A stretch of 64,000 nt of DNA from an uncultured Alistipes sp. (lineage in GTDB: Bacteria; Bacteroidota; Bacteroidia; Bacteroidales; Rikenellaceae). A program made the position numbers and the translations under genes. The notes under the pieces were generated by a model. The model was not told the DNA's origin. It worked only from the letters and a program-made list of their open reading frames with translations, and made no database searches. The stretch covers positions 1 through 64,000 of the forward strand of contig CAJUMU010000002.1 in assembly GCA_910587675.1 (NCBI GenBank), in the 5' to 3' direction. Below, piece by piece: positions 16,875-26,182 of the stretch (positions are counted from its first letter, which is position 1; the number at the start of each line of letters is the position of its first letter).

Positions 16875-17738
16875 ATGAAAGATTTGAAACGTAAAATAAA
16901 CAATCTGTTCCGCCCGAAGCGGCTCAGTCTCACCGATCCCATACGCCGCAAGGAGGATTGGAACGTCCGCATATCGGCCGCGGGACTCATCGGAGGAGTC
17001 GCGGCGTTCTGTCTGTTCCTGTTTCTGCTGGTGCTCCTGCTGGTGGCCTACACCCCCGTGCTGGACATATTTCCGGGTTATCGCACCTCGGCCGAGCGGT
17101 CGCACGATCGGTTGGTGCAGAGCATAATGCGCATCGATTCGCTCGAGCGCCGCATGAACGACATGCTCACCTACAACGAGAACATAGCCATGATTATGGA
17201 GGGCCGCACCCCCGTGCTGCGCACCCCGATGAACGACGACACCACCCGTCTGGACAAGACTCTGGTGCCTCCCTCGCAGCTCGATTCGCTGCTGCGCGCC
17301 CAGATGGAGGGCGAAGGCGACTACTCGTTGTCGCGGACGTTGCGCGAACGCGAGCGCGGCGGCAATCTGCCCGAGTTCGCCGTTCCCGCCGAGGGCATCA
17401 TAACGCGTCACTTCTCGCGTAAGGACAACTACCTCGGCGTGGGCATTCAGGCCGCGCCCAACGCGCCCGTGACGGCCATCGACGACGGCACGGTGATCGA
17501 CGTGGCGGCGGGAGTCGACGGCGGCAATACGGTCACGGTGCAGCATTTCAACGGATTCATATCGGTATATCGCAATCTGGCGCAGATTCTGGTGAGCAAG
17601 GGCCAGCCCCTCAAGAGCGGGCAAGTGATTGGCTACAACGCCATGCGCGAGGAGGGCGATCGGACCAATCCTTTGGTCGAGCTGGAGATCTGGAACGAGG
17701 GCAAGGCCGTGGATCCCGAGATTTATATCGTATTCTGA
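16875..17738 (+). CDS. Degenerate M23 (LytM-like) membrane protein
   Basis: 287 residues: basic cytoplasmic N-terminus, one TM helix (about 34-60), a short helical linker (75-110), and a LytM fold (about 168-287). The metal ligands of active M23 enzymes are lost: HxGxD reads YLGVG (Tyr186, Gly190) and the Tyr-x-His motif reads VYRNL (Asn234); only His224 remains. So it cannot be a normal zinc endopeptidase and more likely acts like EnvC/NlpD, regulating another peptidoglycan hydrolase at the periplasmic face. ATG 16875 is preferred over an upstream TTG at 16857. First gene of an operon with dxr 23 bp downstream. Confidence 0.85.
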   Translation: MKDLKRKINNLFRPKRLSLTDPIRRKEDWNVRISAAGLIGGVAAFCLFLFLLVLLLVAYTPVLDIFPGYRTSAERSHDRLVQSIMRIDSLERRMNDMLTYNENIAMIMEGRTPVLRTPMNDDTTRLDKTLVPPSQLDSLLRAQMEGEGDYSLSRTLRERERGGNLPEFAVPAEGIITRHFSRKDNYLGVGIQAAPNAPVTAIDDGTVIDVAAGVDGGNTVTVQHFNGFISVYRNLAQILVSKGQPLKSGQVIGYNAMREEGDRTNPLVELEIWNEGKAVDPEIYIVF

Positions 17739-17761
17739 CAGCAAATCATAATTCAACCCGA

Positions 17762-18919
17762 ATGAAGCAACGTTTATCAATTCTCGGATCGACTGGATCG
17801 ATCGGAGTGCAGACACTCGACATCGTGGCCGAGAATCCCGATCTGTTCGAAGTGACCTCGCTGGCCGCAGGCAGCAACTGGCAACGTTTGGCCGAGCAGG
17901 CCGTGCGGTTCGACGCCGATTGCGTCGTCATTGCCGACACTTCGAAATACGAGGCTCTGAAGAGCGCGCTGGCTCCTTATCCGATAAAGGTTTTCACGGG
18001 CGAGGAGTCGCTGCGGCAGATGGTTCGCAGCAGCGAGGTGGACGTGGTGGTGAATGCTCTGGTGGGCTATGCGGGACTGCATCCCACGGTGGCGGCTATC
18101 GAGGCGGGCAAGAAGATCGCGCTGGCCAACAAGGAGACGCTCGTGGTGGGCGGCGATCTGGTGATGCGCATGGCGGCGGAACGCAAGGTGCCGATCATGC
18201 CTATCGACTCGGAGCATTCGGCCATATTCCAGTGTCTCGCGGGCGAGTGCTCGCCCGTACGACGGTTGATAATCACGTGCAGCGGCGGCGCGTTGCGCGA
18301 CGTGCCCGCCGAGAAGCTGGCCGACGTCACGCCCGAGCAGGCGTTGAAACATCCGCAGTGGAGCATGGGGGCCAAGATAACGATCGATTCGGCGACTTTG
18401 GTGAACAAGGGTTTCGAGGTGATCGAGGCGCACTGGCTCTTCGGCATCGGCGGCGACCGCATCTCGGTGCTCGTCCATCCGCAGTCGATAGTCCACTCGA
18501 TGGTGGAATTCGACGACGGGGCGATAAAGGCGCAGTTAGGTACTCCCGACATGCGCATGCCGATAAGTTACGCGTTGATGTTCCCCCGCAGGGCATCGCG
18601 TCCGCAAGAACGGTTCAGTTTCCTCGACCATCCCATGCTGACTTTCGCCGAGCCCGACAGGGCGAAGTATCCTGCACTGGATATCGCCTATGACTGCATG
18701 CGTCGCGGCGGCACGGCGGCCTGCGTCATGAACGGCGCGAACGAGGTGGCCGTGGCGGCTTTCCTCGGCGGGCGGTGTCGTTTTACCGATATCACGGCGT
18801 CGATAGAGTATGCGCTGGAACGCGCAGCCTTCGTCGCCTCGCCCACTCTCGACGACTATGCGGCGTCCAACGCCGAGTCGAGGGCTTTGGCCGAAGAGTA
18901 TCTCGCCTCGCGGCGATGA
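17762..18919 (+). CDS. dxr: 1-deoxy-D-xylulose 5-phosphate reductoisomerase
   Basis: 385 residues, standard. Converts DXP to 2-C-methyl-D-erythritol 4-phosphate with NADPH, first committed step of the MEP isoprenoid pathway. N-terminal NADPH motif GSTGSIGVQTLDIV, then NALVGYAGL, ALANKETLV, PIDSEHSAIFQ with the metal-binding Asp-Ser-Glu, ITCSGGALRD and the flexible loop HPQWSMGAKITIDSATL, NKGFEVIEAHWLF. Complete, second gene of the operon, 39 bp before rseP. Confidence 0.97.
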   Translation: MKQRLSILGSTGSIGVQTLDIVAENPDLFEVTSLAAGSNWQRLAEQAVRFDADCVVIADTSKYEALKSALAPYPIKVFTGEESLRQMVRSSEVDVVVNALVGYAGLHPTVAAIEAGKKIALANKETLVVGGDLVMRMAAERKVPIMPIDSEHSAIFQCLAGECSPVRRLIITCSGGALRDVPAEKLADVTPEQALKHPQWSMGAKITIDSATLVNKGFEVIEAHWLFGIGGDRISVLVHPQSIVHSMVEFDDGAIKAQLGTPDMRMPISYALMFPRRASRPQERFSFLDHPMLTFAEPDRAKYPALDIAYDCMRRGGTAACVMNGANEVAVAAFLGGRCRFTDITASIEYALERAAFVASPTLDDYAASNAESRALAEEYLASRR

Positions 18920-18958
18920 TCGTCTAAGGCGTTACGGAATGTAAATAATTGTTTGACA

Positions 18959-20281
18959 ATGGATATTGTAATAAAAATCATTCAGTTCTTCATGAGTCTG
19001 TCGCTTCTGGTGGCGATTCACGAATTCGGACACTTCATCATGGCGCGCGTGTTCAAAATACGCGTCGAGAAGTTCTACATTTTCTTCGATCCTTGGTTCT
19101 CGATTCTGAAGTGGAAGCGCGGCGACACGGAATACGGACTCGGGTGGCTGCCTTTGGGCGGTTACGTGAAGATCGCGGGCATGATCGACGAGAGCATGGA
19201 CACCGAGCAGATGAAAGCGCCCGTGAAGCCTGACGAGTTCCGCGCCAAACCCGCTTGGCAGAGGTTTCTGGTGATGATCGCGGGCGTGGTGATGAACATC
19301 CTGCTGGCGATAGTGATCTATATCGGCATCCGTTACGTCCACGGCGAGGCCTACATGGCCAACGCCGACGTGAAGTGGGGTTACGAGTTCAACGAGGCTG
19401 CCGAACGCATGGGATTCAGGGACGGCGATCGTGTAGTGGCCATCGACGGCGAGGATATCGACGACGTGAACGAGATACGCGGCAAACTGCTGCTGACCGA
19501 CGATGCGCGCCGCGTGACGGTGTTGCGCGCGGGTCGCGAGGTGGATTTCACCATCCCGTTCGAGGAGCTGCTGGAGATGCGCCGCAACCGCGAGTACGAG
19601 GATCTGTACGTTCTGCGCGTGCCGTTCATAATCGATTCGGTAATGTCGGAGTCGGCCGCCGCCGCGGGTCTGCGCAGCGGCGACGAGGTGGTGGTGTGCG
19701 GAGCGGCCGAAAACGTGGATGCCGTGACCGTTACCCGTCTGCTGACGAACGAGTATAAGGGCGATACGGTCCGACTCGGCATCCTGCGCGACGGGCTGTA
19801 TATGCCGTTGAGGGTCCCCGTCGACGACGAGGGCAAAATAGGCGTCCGACTCGCCAATCCGTTCACGCCCCGCACGCGCGAGTTTACCTTCTGGCAGGCC
19901 ATACCCGAGGGCGCGAAGCTGGCGGGTGAGACAGTGGCCGACTACTGGCGTCAGCTGAAACTCATCTTCAGCCCCAAGACCAAGATGTACGAGGAGCTGG
20001 GCGGCTTCATCGCCATAGGCAACATATTCCCCTCGGAGTGGGATTGGCTGCGTTTCTGGTCGATGACGGCGTTTCTCTCGATCATGCTGGCCGTGCTGAA
20101 CATACTGCCCATCCCGGGACTCGACGGCGGACATGCGCTCTTCACTCTGTGGGAGATGGCGACGGGCCGCAAGCCGAGCGATCGGTTCCTCGAAATAATG
20201 CAATACATAGGATTCGCCTTGCTGCTGGCGCTGGTCGTTTACGCCAATGGCAACGACATATACCGTCTGTTCAACAAGTAG
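18959..20281 (+). CDS. rseP: Site-2 protease RseP (M50)
   Basis: 440-residue inner-membrane zinc protease that performs regulated intramembrane proteolysis. Zinc motif HEFGH (residues 21-25) lies in the first TM and the third ligand motif PIPGLDGGHALF near residue 385-395. Two PDZ-like domains occupy the middle: the first with FRDGDRVVAIDGEDIDDV, the second with GLRSGDEVVVCGAAENV. ATG 18959 is preferred to TTG 18953. Its place after dxr is the widespread dxr-rseP arrangement. Natural substrate (an anti-sigma factor in other phyla) is not given by context. Confidence 0.95.
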   Translation: MDIVIKIIQFFMSLSLLVAIHEFGHFIMARVFKIRVEKFYIFFDPWFSILKWKRGDTEYGLGWLPLGGYVKIAGMIDESMDTEQMKAPVKPDEFRAKPAWQRFLVMIAGVVMNILLAIVIYIGIRYVHGEAYMANADVKWGYEFNEAAERMGFRDGDRVVAIDGEDIDDVNEIRGKLLLTDDARRVTVLRAGREVDFTIPFEELLEMRRNREYEDLYVLRVPFIIDSVMSESAAAAGLRSGDEVVVCGAAENVDAVTVTRLLTNEYKGDTVRLGILRDGLYMPLRVPVDDEGKIGVRLANPFTPRTREFTFWQAIPEGAKLAGETVADYWRQLKLIFSPKTKMYEELGGFIAIGNIFPSEWDWLRFWSMTAFLSIMLAVLNILPIPGLDGGHALFTLWEMATGRKPSDRFLEIMQYIGFALLLALVVYANGNDIYRLFNK

Positions 20282-20284
20282 CGT

Positions 20285-21652
20285 ATGGCCAAGGTCAAGA
20301 AGGCATATTTCTGCAAGAGCTGCGGTTTCGAAGCCCCCAAGTGGCTGGGCCGCTGTCCGAGCTGCGGCGAGTGGAACACGTTCGCCGAGGAGGTCGTGGC
20401 CAAGGCCCCTTCGTCGTTGTCGGCCGCCGTGGCGGCGAACGCTCCGCAGACTCCGCCGCAGAGGGTGAGGGATATCGAGCGGTCGTCGCACCGCCGTTTG
20501 GACCTGCATAACGCCGAGGTCAACCGCGTGTTGGGCGGCGGGCTGGTGCCCGGGTCGCTGGTGTTGTTGGGCGGCGAGCCGGGTATCGGAAAGTCGACCC
20601 TCAGTTTGCAGCTGGCCCTGACGAATCATTCGCTGCGCACGCTCTATGTCTCGGGCGAGGAGTCGGCGGAGCAGATCGGCATGCGCGCCGAGCGCATCGG
20701 CATCGGGAACGACGAATGTTATGTATATTCCGAAACGTCGCTCGAAAACATCCTCGCGCAGATGGCGCAATACAATCCCGACGTGGCGGTCATAGACTCG
20801 ATACAGACCATCTATACCGAGACGGTCGATTCGTCGGCGGGCAGCGTGTCGCAGATCCGCGAATGCGCCGCGTCGCTTCTGAAGTATGCCAAGACCACGG
20901 GCACTTCGATCTTCATCATTGGCCACATAACCAAGGACGGCACCATCGCGGGTCCGAAGATTCTGGAACACATCGTGGACGTGGTGTTGCAGTTCGAGGG
21001 CGACGGCAACAATATCTACCGCATCCTGCGCGGCATCAAGAACCGCTTCGGCGCGACGTTCGAGATCGGTGTGTTCGAGATGCTCGACGCGGGTTTGCGC
21101 ACGGTGGACAACCCGTCGGAGATTCTTCTGTCGCATTACGACGAGCCGCTGAGCGGCATCGCCGTGGGGGCGTCGGTTGACGGCATCCGTCCCTATCTGA
21201 TCGAGGTGCAGGCTCTGGTGGGCAATGCGGCGTACGGCACGCCGCAGCGCACGGCGACGGGATACGATCCGCGCCGCATGAGCATGTTGCTGGCCGTGTT
21301 GGAGAAGCGCGTGGGCATGAAGATGTTCACCAAGGATGTGTTTCTCAACTTCGCGGGCGGATTCAAGGTCTCCGATACGGGTCTCGATCTGGCGATCATG
21401 GCGGCCGTCGTGTCGTCGTATTACGACCGTCCGATAGCCGACGGCGTGTGCTGCGCGGGCGAAGTGGGCCTCTCGGGCGAGGTGCGTCCCGCGCCCCGAA
21501 CCGAGCAGCGCGTGAGCGAGGCGGCGCGACTCGGGTTCCGCCGAATCGTGGTGTCGGGATTCCTGCGCAAGGGCATGAAAATGCCCAAAGGGATAGAGGT
21601 GGTATACATAAATAACATAGGCGAATTGCCTCGGGCGGTATTCTGCGAGTAG
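20285..21652 (+). CDS. radA: DNA repair protein RadA (Sms)
   Basis: 455 residues. Branch-migration/helicase factor in recombination. N-terminal C4 zinc finger FCKSCGFEAPKWLGRCPSCG, RecA-like core with Walker A GGEPGIGKST, Walker B AVIDSIQTIY, the RadA-specific KNRFG motif (reads IKNRFGAT), and a C-terminal Lon-like domain with GLDLAIMAAVVSSYYDRP. Starts 3 bp after rseP, so co-transcribed and probably translationally coupled. Confidence 0.97.
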   Translation: MAKVKKAYFCKSCGFEAPKWLGRCPSCGEWNTFAEEVVAKAPSSLSAAVAANAPQTPPQRVRDIERSSHRRLDLHNAEVNRVLGGGLVPGSLVLLGGEPGIGKSTLSLQLALTNHSLRTLYVSGEESAEQIGMRAERIGIGNDECYVYSETSLENILAQMAQYNPDVAVIDSIQTIYTETVDSSAGSVSQIRECAASLLKYAKTTGTSIFIIGHITKDGTIAGPKILEHIVDVVLQFEGDGNNIYRILRGIKNRFGATFEIGVFEMLDAGLRTVDNPSEILLSHYDEPLSGIAVGASVDGIRPYLIEVQALVGNAAYGTPQRTATGYDPRRMSMLLAVLEKRVGMKMFTKDVFLNFAGGFKVSDTGLDLAIMAAVVSSYYDRPIADGVCCAGEVGLSGEVRPAPRTEQRVSEAARLGFRRIVVSGFLRKGMKMPKGIEVVYINNIGELPRAVFCE

Positions 21653-21700
21653 CGTGCGTTCGGTATAATATTTGGACTCTCCTCTTCAAAACGTTGTGTG

Positions 21701-22666
21701 ATGAAGAGGATAGTCGTTTTAGGGGGCGCGGGTCTGATCGGCTCCCATCTCTGCATAAAGCTGGCGGGCGAGGGCCACGATGTCGTTTGCATCGACATGC
21801 GCGATATCGAGGAGTCGCCTATGCTCGCTCCTTACTGGCGCCGTCACGACATACGTTACATAAATCACAACATAGTAAAGCCTTTCACCATCGACTGCGA
21901 CGCCATATTCAACCTTGCGTCGCCGAGTTTCCTGAAGCACGACTGCGCCCATCCCGTCGGCATACTGCGTACCAACATAATAGGCTCCATGAACGCGCTC
22001 GATACGGCGCGACGCAACAAGGCCGTCACCGTGTTCGCCTCGTCGGGCGATGTCTACGGACTTTCGGGACAACAGCCCTTCGGCGAGAGCGACGCGCAGC
22101 CCAACCGCATCACGACCTATGCCGAGAGCAAGCGGGCCGCCGAGGCCATGCACTATGCCTACCGTCGAGAGTACGGTATAAACTGCCGCGTGGCGCGCAT
22201 ATTCTCCACCTACGGCAGCGGTTGCCAGATCGAGGACCGCCGCGTGGCTATGCGCATGATCGTGGCCGCCCTGCGCAACCGCGACATAGTGATATGCGGC
22301 AGCGGCGAGCAGCAGCGCACCTTCTGTTGGGCGGGCGATATCGCCGACGGCCTCGTGAAGCTGATGGAGCTGCCCGCTTCGGAACCGACGAGCGTGGTGA
22401 ATCTGGGATCGTCGTACGAAGTGAGCGTGCGGCGGCTGGCCGAAAAGATCGTGTCGATCACGGGCAGCCGTTCGCGGATCGTGCATATCGAGGCGCGCCG
22501 CGACGATCCGCGCCGCATGGTGCCCGATCTGTCGCGCGCCCGCACTCTGTTGCGCTGGACGCCCGAAACGTCGTTGGGCGAGGGGCTCGCGCGTACGGTG
22601 GAGTATGTGAAGGGCGTGCTGGAACACAGGTACGCGGCGGAACCTTCGTGGGTGGAATCTTATTAA
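21701..22666 (+). CDS. NAD-dependent epimerase/dehydratase (UDP-glucuronate decarboxylase-like)
   Basis: 321 residues, extended SDR fold. N-terminal NAD motif GGAGLIGSHLC, acidic ribose-binding Asp after strand 2 (CIDMRD), ASSGDVYG, catalytic YAESK and the RIFSTYGSG substrate loop; the order and the GSGEQQRTFCWAGDIADGL stretch resemble UDP-xylose synthase and related nucleotide-sugar enzymes. Ser-Gly-Asp in the catalytic strand (SSGDVYG) replaces the more usual SSSEVYG or STSEVYG, so exact reaction is uncertain. ATG at 21701 chosen over a GTG one codon earlier. Located 48 bp after radA and 12 bp before a thioredoxin gene; likely cytosolic nucleotide-sugar metabolism for the envelope. Confidence 0.85.
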   Translation: MKRIVVLGGAGLIGSHLCIKLAGEGHDVVCIDMRDIEESPMLAPYWRRHDIRYINHNIVKPFTIDCDAIFNLASPSFLKHDCAHPVGILRTNIIGSMNALDTARRNKAVTVFASSGDVYGLSGQQPFGESDAQPNRITTYAESKRAAEAMHYAYRREYGINCRVARIFSTYGSGCQIEDRRVAMRMIVAALRNRDIVICGSGEQQRTFCWAGDIADGLVKLMELPASEPTSVVNLGSSYEVSVRRLAEKIVSITGSRSRIVHIEARRDDPRRMVPDLSRARTLLRWTPETSLGEGLARTVEYVKGVLEHRYAAEPSWVESY

Positions 22667-22678
22667 ATGCTATATATT

Positions 22679-23002
22679 ATGACTTTAGGGGAATTTAACG
22701 AACTTACTTCGCGCGACGATCTTACTTTGGTCGACTTCTATGCCGTGTGGTGCGGCCCGTGCAGGGTCATGCACCCCGTGCTGGACAAGCTGGCCGAGGC
22801 GACGGACGAGAGCGTGGACATATTGAAGATAGATATCGACAAACACGAAAACGTTGAGGTGGTGCGCCAACATAAGATAATGGCGGTGCCGACGCTCGTG
22901 CTTTTCCGCAAGGGGCGGATTTTGTGGCGCGAGAGCGGGGTAGTGCCGCTGAAAACGTTGTTGGAGGTGGTGAAGCGTTACGACAAGGTGGAGGTCTTCT
23001 GA
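22679..23002 (+). CDS. Thioredoxin
   Basis: 107 residues with active site WCGPC (Cys25, Cys28) after VDFYAVW, and the cis-Pro loop MAVPTLVLF. No signal peptide, so a cytosolic disulfide reductase. An in-frame ATG at 22667 directly abuts the epimerase stop and would add four residues; 22679 gives the usual N-terminus. Last gene of the operon. Confidence 0.92.
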   Translation: MTLGEFNELTSRDDLTLVDFYAVWCGPCRVMHPVLDKLAEATDESVDILKIDIDKHENVEVVRQHKIMAVPTLVLFRKGRILWRESGVVPLKTLLEVVKRYDKVEVF

Positions 23003-23053
23003 CTCTCCGCCGTACGGTGCGGCGGAGAACCGCTGCGACTGCATGAGTAGCGT

Positions 23054-23695
23054 CTACTCCATGCGCCAGCTCATTTCATCCGTCACATATCGGGAGGCGA
23101 ACGATTGCGACGCCGCTCGGAGCGACTCGACCGTTCCGATTGCCGTTTCGCGTGCCGCGTCGGTTTCGTAAGCCGCCGCCAAGAGCGCGACAGCGCCTCG
23201 GGCTATTATGCGCGACGACGGATATCGGGCGACTATCTCGGCCACGGACCCGACGACGGATGCGTCGCCCGCCGCGCCTCTTGCCGCCGCCATCAAGGCC
23301 GCGTATGCGAGCAGTTCGTTGTCCGAATCGCTCCATCGGCCGTATATCTCTTTTACGTAAGGCGATCTCGACAACATGGCGAAAGCGGCCTCCTCGGCCG
23401 CTTCCGAATTTATTATGCCCTCGGCCCAGAATGCAGCCTCGGCGACGTCGATCCGCAGGGGATCGGCCATGTGTAACGCAGCGAGCCGCAATTCGCGCAC
23501 CTGCTGTTTGAAAAGATAGCGGGCGAAGTCGTGGTCGCGCCCTTCGGCGCGGGCTATGGCGCGCACGGTAGGCAGACTCACGCCGTAATTCAGACCGTAC
23601 GGGCGGCCGTAGGCATACATGCCGTCGGCCACCGCGCCGTTCATTTCGCGGCGCAGCGTCCCCAAGAGCCGAATCATTCGCGAGGTGTAGTCCAA
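23054..23695 (-). CDS. AlkD-like DNA alkylation repair protein
   Basis: 213 residues, all helical, Ala/Arg-rich, with HEAT-like repeat character: YGVSLPTVRAIAR, the FARYLFKQQVRELRLAALHM helix pair, and WSDSDNELLAYAALMAA. This matches the AlkD-like family of DNA glycosylases that remove bulky alkylated bases without base flipping; the family call is from overall pattern, not a catalytic motif. Starts 5 bp after the DUF4831 gene and shares its transcript. Confidence 0.6.
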   Translation of the reverse strand: MDYTSRMIRLLGTLRREMNGAVADGMYAYGRPYGLNYGVSLPTVRAIARAEGRDHDFARYLFKQQVRELRLAALHMADPLRIDVAEAAFWAEGIINSEAAEEAAFAMLSRSPYVKEIYGRWSDSDNELLAYAALMAAARGAAGDASVVGSVAEIVARYPSSRIIARGAVALLAAAYETDAARETAIGTVESLRAASQSFASRYVTDEMSWRME

Positions 23696-23700
23696 CGTCC

Positions 23701-24615
23701 CTATTTTTTTGCCGCGGGCGCCGCTACCGATACCGTGCGGCCCAACTCGAATATGGGCAGTACGGCCGAAGCGACAGGCTTGTCGCCCACCGCCACGACG
23801 CAGTTGGTGTTGTCGGCTATGCGCACGCGAACGGCCGTCTTGTCGCGCAGGTCGGCTTCGGGGAGGCTGCCTAACTTGGCGCTGCCCGAGGGGGTGAGTA
23901 TCAAGGTCACGGCTTCGCCGTCGGTCGACGCGGGAGGCAGGATGCCTGCCGAAATCGACACGCGGGCTACGTGGTAGTTCTGCTGTTCGGCGACCATCGG
24001 GATTATTATGCGTTCGGTCGAGGTCGTAACGACCTTCTTGCCCAGAAAGAGTTCGAGATACTCCTGCTCCTTGGCGTCCAAAGCCTCCAACGCGTCTTTC
24101 AGTCCTCCGCCGAATACGTTCTCGCCCGCCTCGCCCGTAATGAGCTCCATGCGGTGCTTGCGGATCGAGAATATGGCTTGCGCCGCGGCGGCCGCGGCAT
24201 CCTCCGCGCTCTGCGCCGTCGCGGTCAGGCGGTCGGGCAGCACCTTCGGAAATTCGGTCTCGCTACCCATGTACGACACCGTCGCGATCGCGTAGGGCGT
24301 CGTCTCGCCGCTTCTGAACGCCTCGTCGTCATCGAGTACCGACAGACGCGCGTCCTTTACCGTATATATTGTCTTTTCGACCAGCGACCCGCGCACGTCG
24401 AGGTATTTCTGCGCGTAACGGGCGTAAGGTCCCACTATCGTCTGCTCCTTTTCGATGATGAGGTCGACGGCGACGATGGTCGAGGGATCGGATACGACCA
24501 CCGCGCCCGAGGCGTCGGTGTAAGTGCCGACCACGGCTTTGTAAATCGTGTTCTGCGCCGATGCGCCCGTGTGAAGGGCGAGGGCAAGCGCGGCTATTGA
24601 CAAAACTCGTTTCAT
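23701..24615 (-). CDS. DUF4831 family exported protein
   Basis: 304 residues with a Sec signal peptide (MKRVLSIAALALALHTGASA). It fits the Bacteroidetes-only DUF4831 family: N-terminal strand-rich half with YAQKYLDVRG and the helical hairpin Ala-rich segment before IFSIRKHRMELITGEAGENV, followed by LEALDAKEQEYLELFLGK. Function unknown; periplasmic. Start 24615 (not the in-frame 24633) gives the signal peptide. -7 box TATTTTTG lies at 24654-24647. Confidence 0.8.
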   Translation of the reverse strand: MKRVLSIAALALALHTGASAQNTIYKAVVGTYTDASGAVVVSDPSTIVAVDLIIEKEQTIVGPYARYAQKYLDVRGSLVEKTIYTVKDARLSVLDDDEAFRSGETTPYAIATVSYMGSETEFPKVLPDRLTATAQSAEDAAAAAAQAIFSIRKHRMELITGEAGENVFGGGLKDALEALDAKEQEYLELFLGKKVVTTSTERIIIPMVAEQQNYHVARVSISAGILPPASTDGEAVTLILTPSGSAKLGSLPEADLRDKTAVRVRIADNTNCVVAVGDKPVASAVLPIFELGRTVSVAAPAAKK

Positions 24616-24646
24616 GGTGTTCGATGTTTTCAATTCGTTGTAGACA

Positions 24647-24654
24647 CAAAAATA
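24647..24654 (-). promoter_or_regulatory. -7 box of the DUF4831 gene
   Basis: TATTTTTG on the minus strand, 31 bp before the ATG, in the 57-bp gap after the trmN6 gene. Confidence 0.55.
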
Positions 24655-24672
24655 GATTTTTTGACGGACAAA

Positions 24673-25383
24673 TCAAAATTTGAGATAAAAATCGCGTGTC
24701 AGGCGGCGGTAATCGTCGGTGTATCCATGCGCGTCCTCTATCGTGAGCGTTTCCGTTTCGACCTCGACGGCGAGGGGCTGCAATCCGAACTCCGCCATCA
24801 CGCGCTTCACTCCGCCCGACGATGTTGCGAAAACGTCGCACCTGCGTCGCAAAAATAGTCGGCCGTGCGCCGCTGTGCGGAAACGCTCCATCTCGGCTGG
24901 CGGGAGTATGAGCGATAAGATGCCGTGCAGATGCAGGTTGCGCTCGACGCCGCTCACGATGTCGTCGAACGCGAGCGCGACGGTATGCCGCGCCGAGGTG
25001 CGCGCCGCGTCGGGCGGCAGGAGCGAATCGACGAAATAGGGCGGATTGGATATCGCCGCGTCGAATTTCTCGGTTGCGTCGAACTCCTGCAACGACCGAT
25101 GTTCTATGACGATGCGGTCGCTCCACGGCGACGCGGCGGCGTTCTCGCGCGCCTGCGCCGCGCAGGCGGGATCGATGTCGATGCCCGTGATCCGCGCCTC
25201 GGGGCGACGCTGCGCGGTCATCAGGGCCATCAGCCCGCTGCCCGTGCCGATGTCGAGTATGCGGCACGGGCCCTGCGGCAGGCGGCACCACGCGCCGATC
25301 AAAACCCCGTCGGTGCCCACTTTCATGGCGCATCGGCTGTGGTCGACGTGGAACTGCTTGAACGTGAATCCTCCTCCGCGCAT
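24673..25383 (-). CDS. trmN6: tRNA1(Val) adenine-37 N6-methyltransferase family
   Basis: 236 residues. Class I SAM methyltransferase of the YfiC/TrmN6 type: N-terminal FTFKQFHVDHSRCAMKVGTD, SAM motif I LDIGTGSGLMALM, motif II GIDIDPACAAQA, and catalytic NPPYF (adenine N6 type). The family methylates A37 of tRNA(Val). Complete; starts 4 bp after the TIGR02757 gene and belongs to the lolD transcript. Confidence 0.88.
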   Translation of the reverse strand: MRGGGFTFKQFHVDHSRCAMKVGTDGVLIGAWCRLPQGPCRILDIGTGSGLMALMTAQRRPEARITGIDIDPACAAQARENAAASPWSDRIVIEHRSLQEFDATEKFDAAISNPPYFVDSLLPPDAARTSARHTVALAFDDIVSGVERNLHLHGILSLILPPAEMERFRTAAHGRLFLRRRCDVFATSSGGVKRVMAEFGLQPLAVEVETETLTIEDAHGYTDDYRRLTRDFYLKF

Positions 25384-25387
25384 GGCT

Positions 25388-26161
25388 CTACGCTTTGAGG
25401 AATCCGTCTATCCCTGCGCCGAAGAGCGAGAAGTCGTAACGCACGGGATCTTCGGGATCGAACTCCCTAAGCGAGGCGGTTATCTCGGCCGTGGCTTTCC
25501 AGTCGCTCTGTTTGCGGCGGAGCAGTCCCAGCGCGCGTCCCATGTTGCCAGAGTGGACGTCGAGCGGCAGGTAGAGCGCCGACATAGGTATCTTGCGCCA
25601 CAGTCCGAAGTCGACCCCGCGGTCGTCGCGGCGCACGAACCATCGCAGATACATGTTGAGCCGCTTGCATGCCGCGCCCTTGTCGATCGACGAGAGATGC
25701 TTCTCGCAGTGGGCGTCGTGCTCGCACGCGAAGAACTCGCGGCGGAACTCCGACAGCACCCGCGCCATGTCGCCCTCGGCCTCGTATCGCGACTCGAAGA
25801 AGTCGCCTATGCCGCCGAAACGTTCGGCGATGCGGCGTATGGCCAGTACGAAATCGGTGAAATCCTGCCCGTTGAATGTTCGGTGGACGTATGTTCGAAG
25901 TCGCGCCAGCTCCTCGGCCGAGGCGTGGCGCACGAAGTCGGCGGGCGCGTCGTCCATGTATTGCATCATGCGGCGCGCGCTCTTTACTATCGCCTTGCGG
26001 TTGCCCCACGCTATGGTGGCGGCGAAAAATCCCGCTATCTCGCGATCCTCCTTGGCCGCGAAGGCGTGGGGGACGCTGATCGGGTCGGGTTCGATAAATT
26101 CGGCGCGATTGTATTTGTCGTGCAGATGTTCGAGCAAATCGCGCAACTCCTCTCTTTCCAT
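25388..26161 (-). CDS. TIGR02757 family protein
   Basis: 257 residues, helical, no signal peptide. Matches the Bacteroidetes/spirochaete TIGR02757 family: N-terminal LHDKYNRAEFIEPDPISVPH, then REIAGFFAATIAWGNRKAI, ACKRLNMYLRWFVRRDD and LYLPLDVHSGNMGRALGL. The helix pattern with a conserved Lys/Asp near LPLDVH resembles HhH-type DNA glycosylase/endonuclease III relatives, but no activity is established. 21 bp after lolD and 4 bp before trmN6. Confidence 0.85.
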   Translation of the reverse strand: MEREELRDLLEHLHDKYNRAEFIEPDPISVPHAFAAKEDREIAGFFAATIAWGNRKAIVKSARRMMQYMDDAPADFVRHASAEELARLRTYVHRTFNGQDFTDFVLAIRRIAERFGGIGDFFESRYEAEGDMARVLSEFRREFFACEHDAHCEKHLSSIDKGAACKRLNMYLRWFVRRDDRGVDFGLWRKIPMSALYLPLDVHSGNMGRALGLLRRKQSDWKATAEITASLREFDPEDPVRYDFSLFGAGIDGFLKA

Positions 26162-26182
26162 TATTGTGTTCGGGTTATGTCT

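Noticed and set aside
18932..21136. 734-codon antisense frame over rseP and radA
   Set aside because: Both sense genes have complete catalytic motifs; the antisense product is His/Gln/Arg-rich and crosses two genes.
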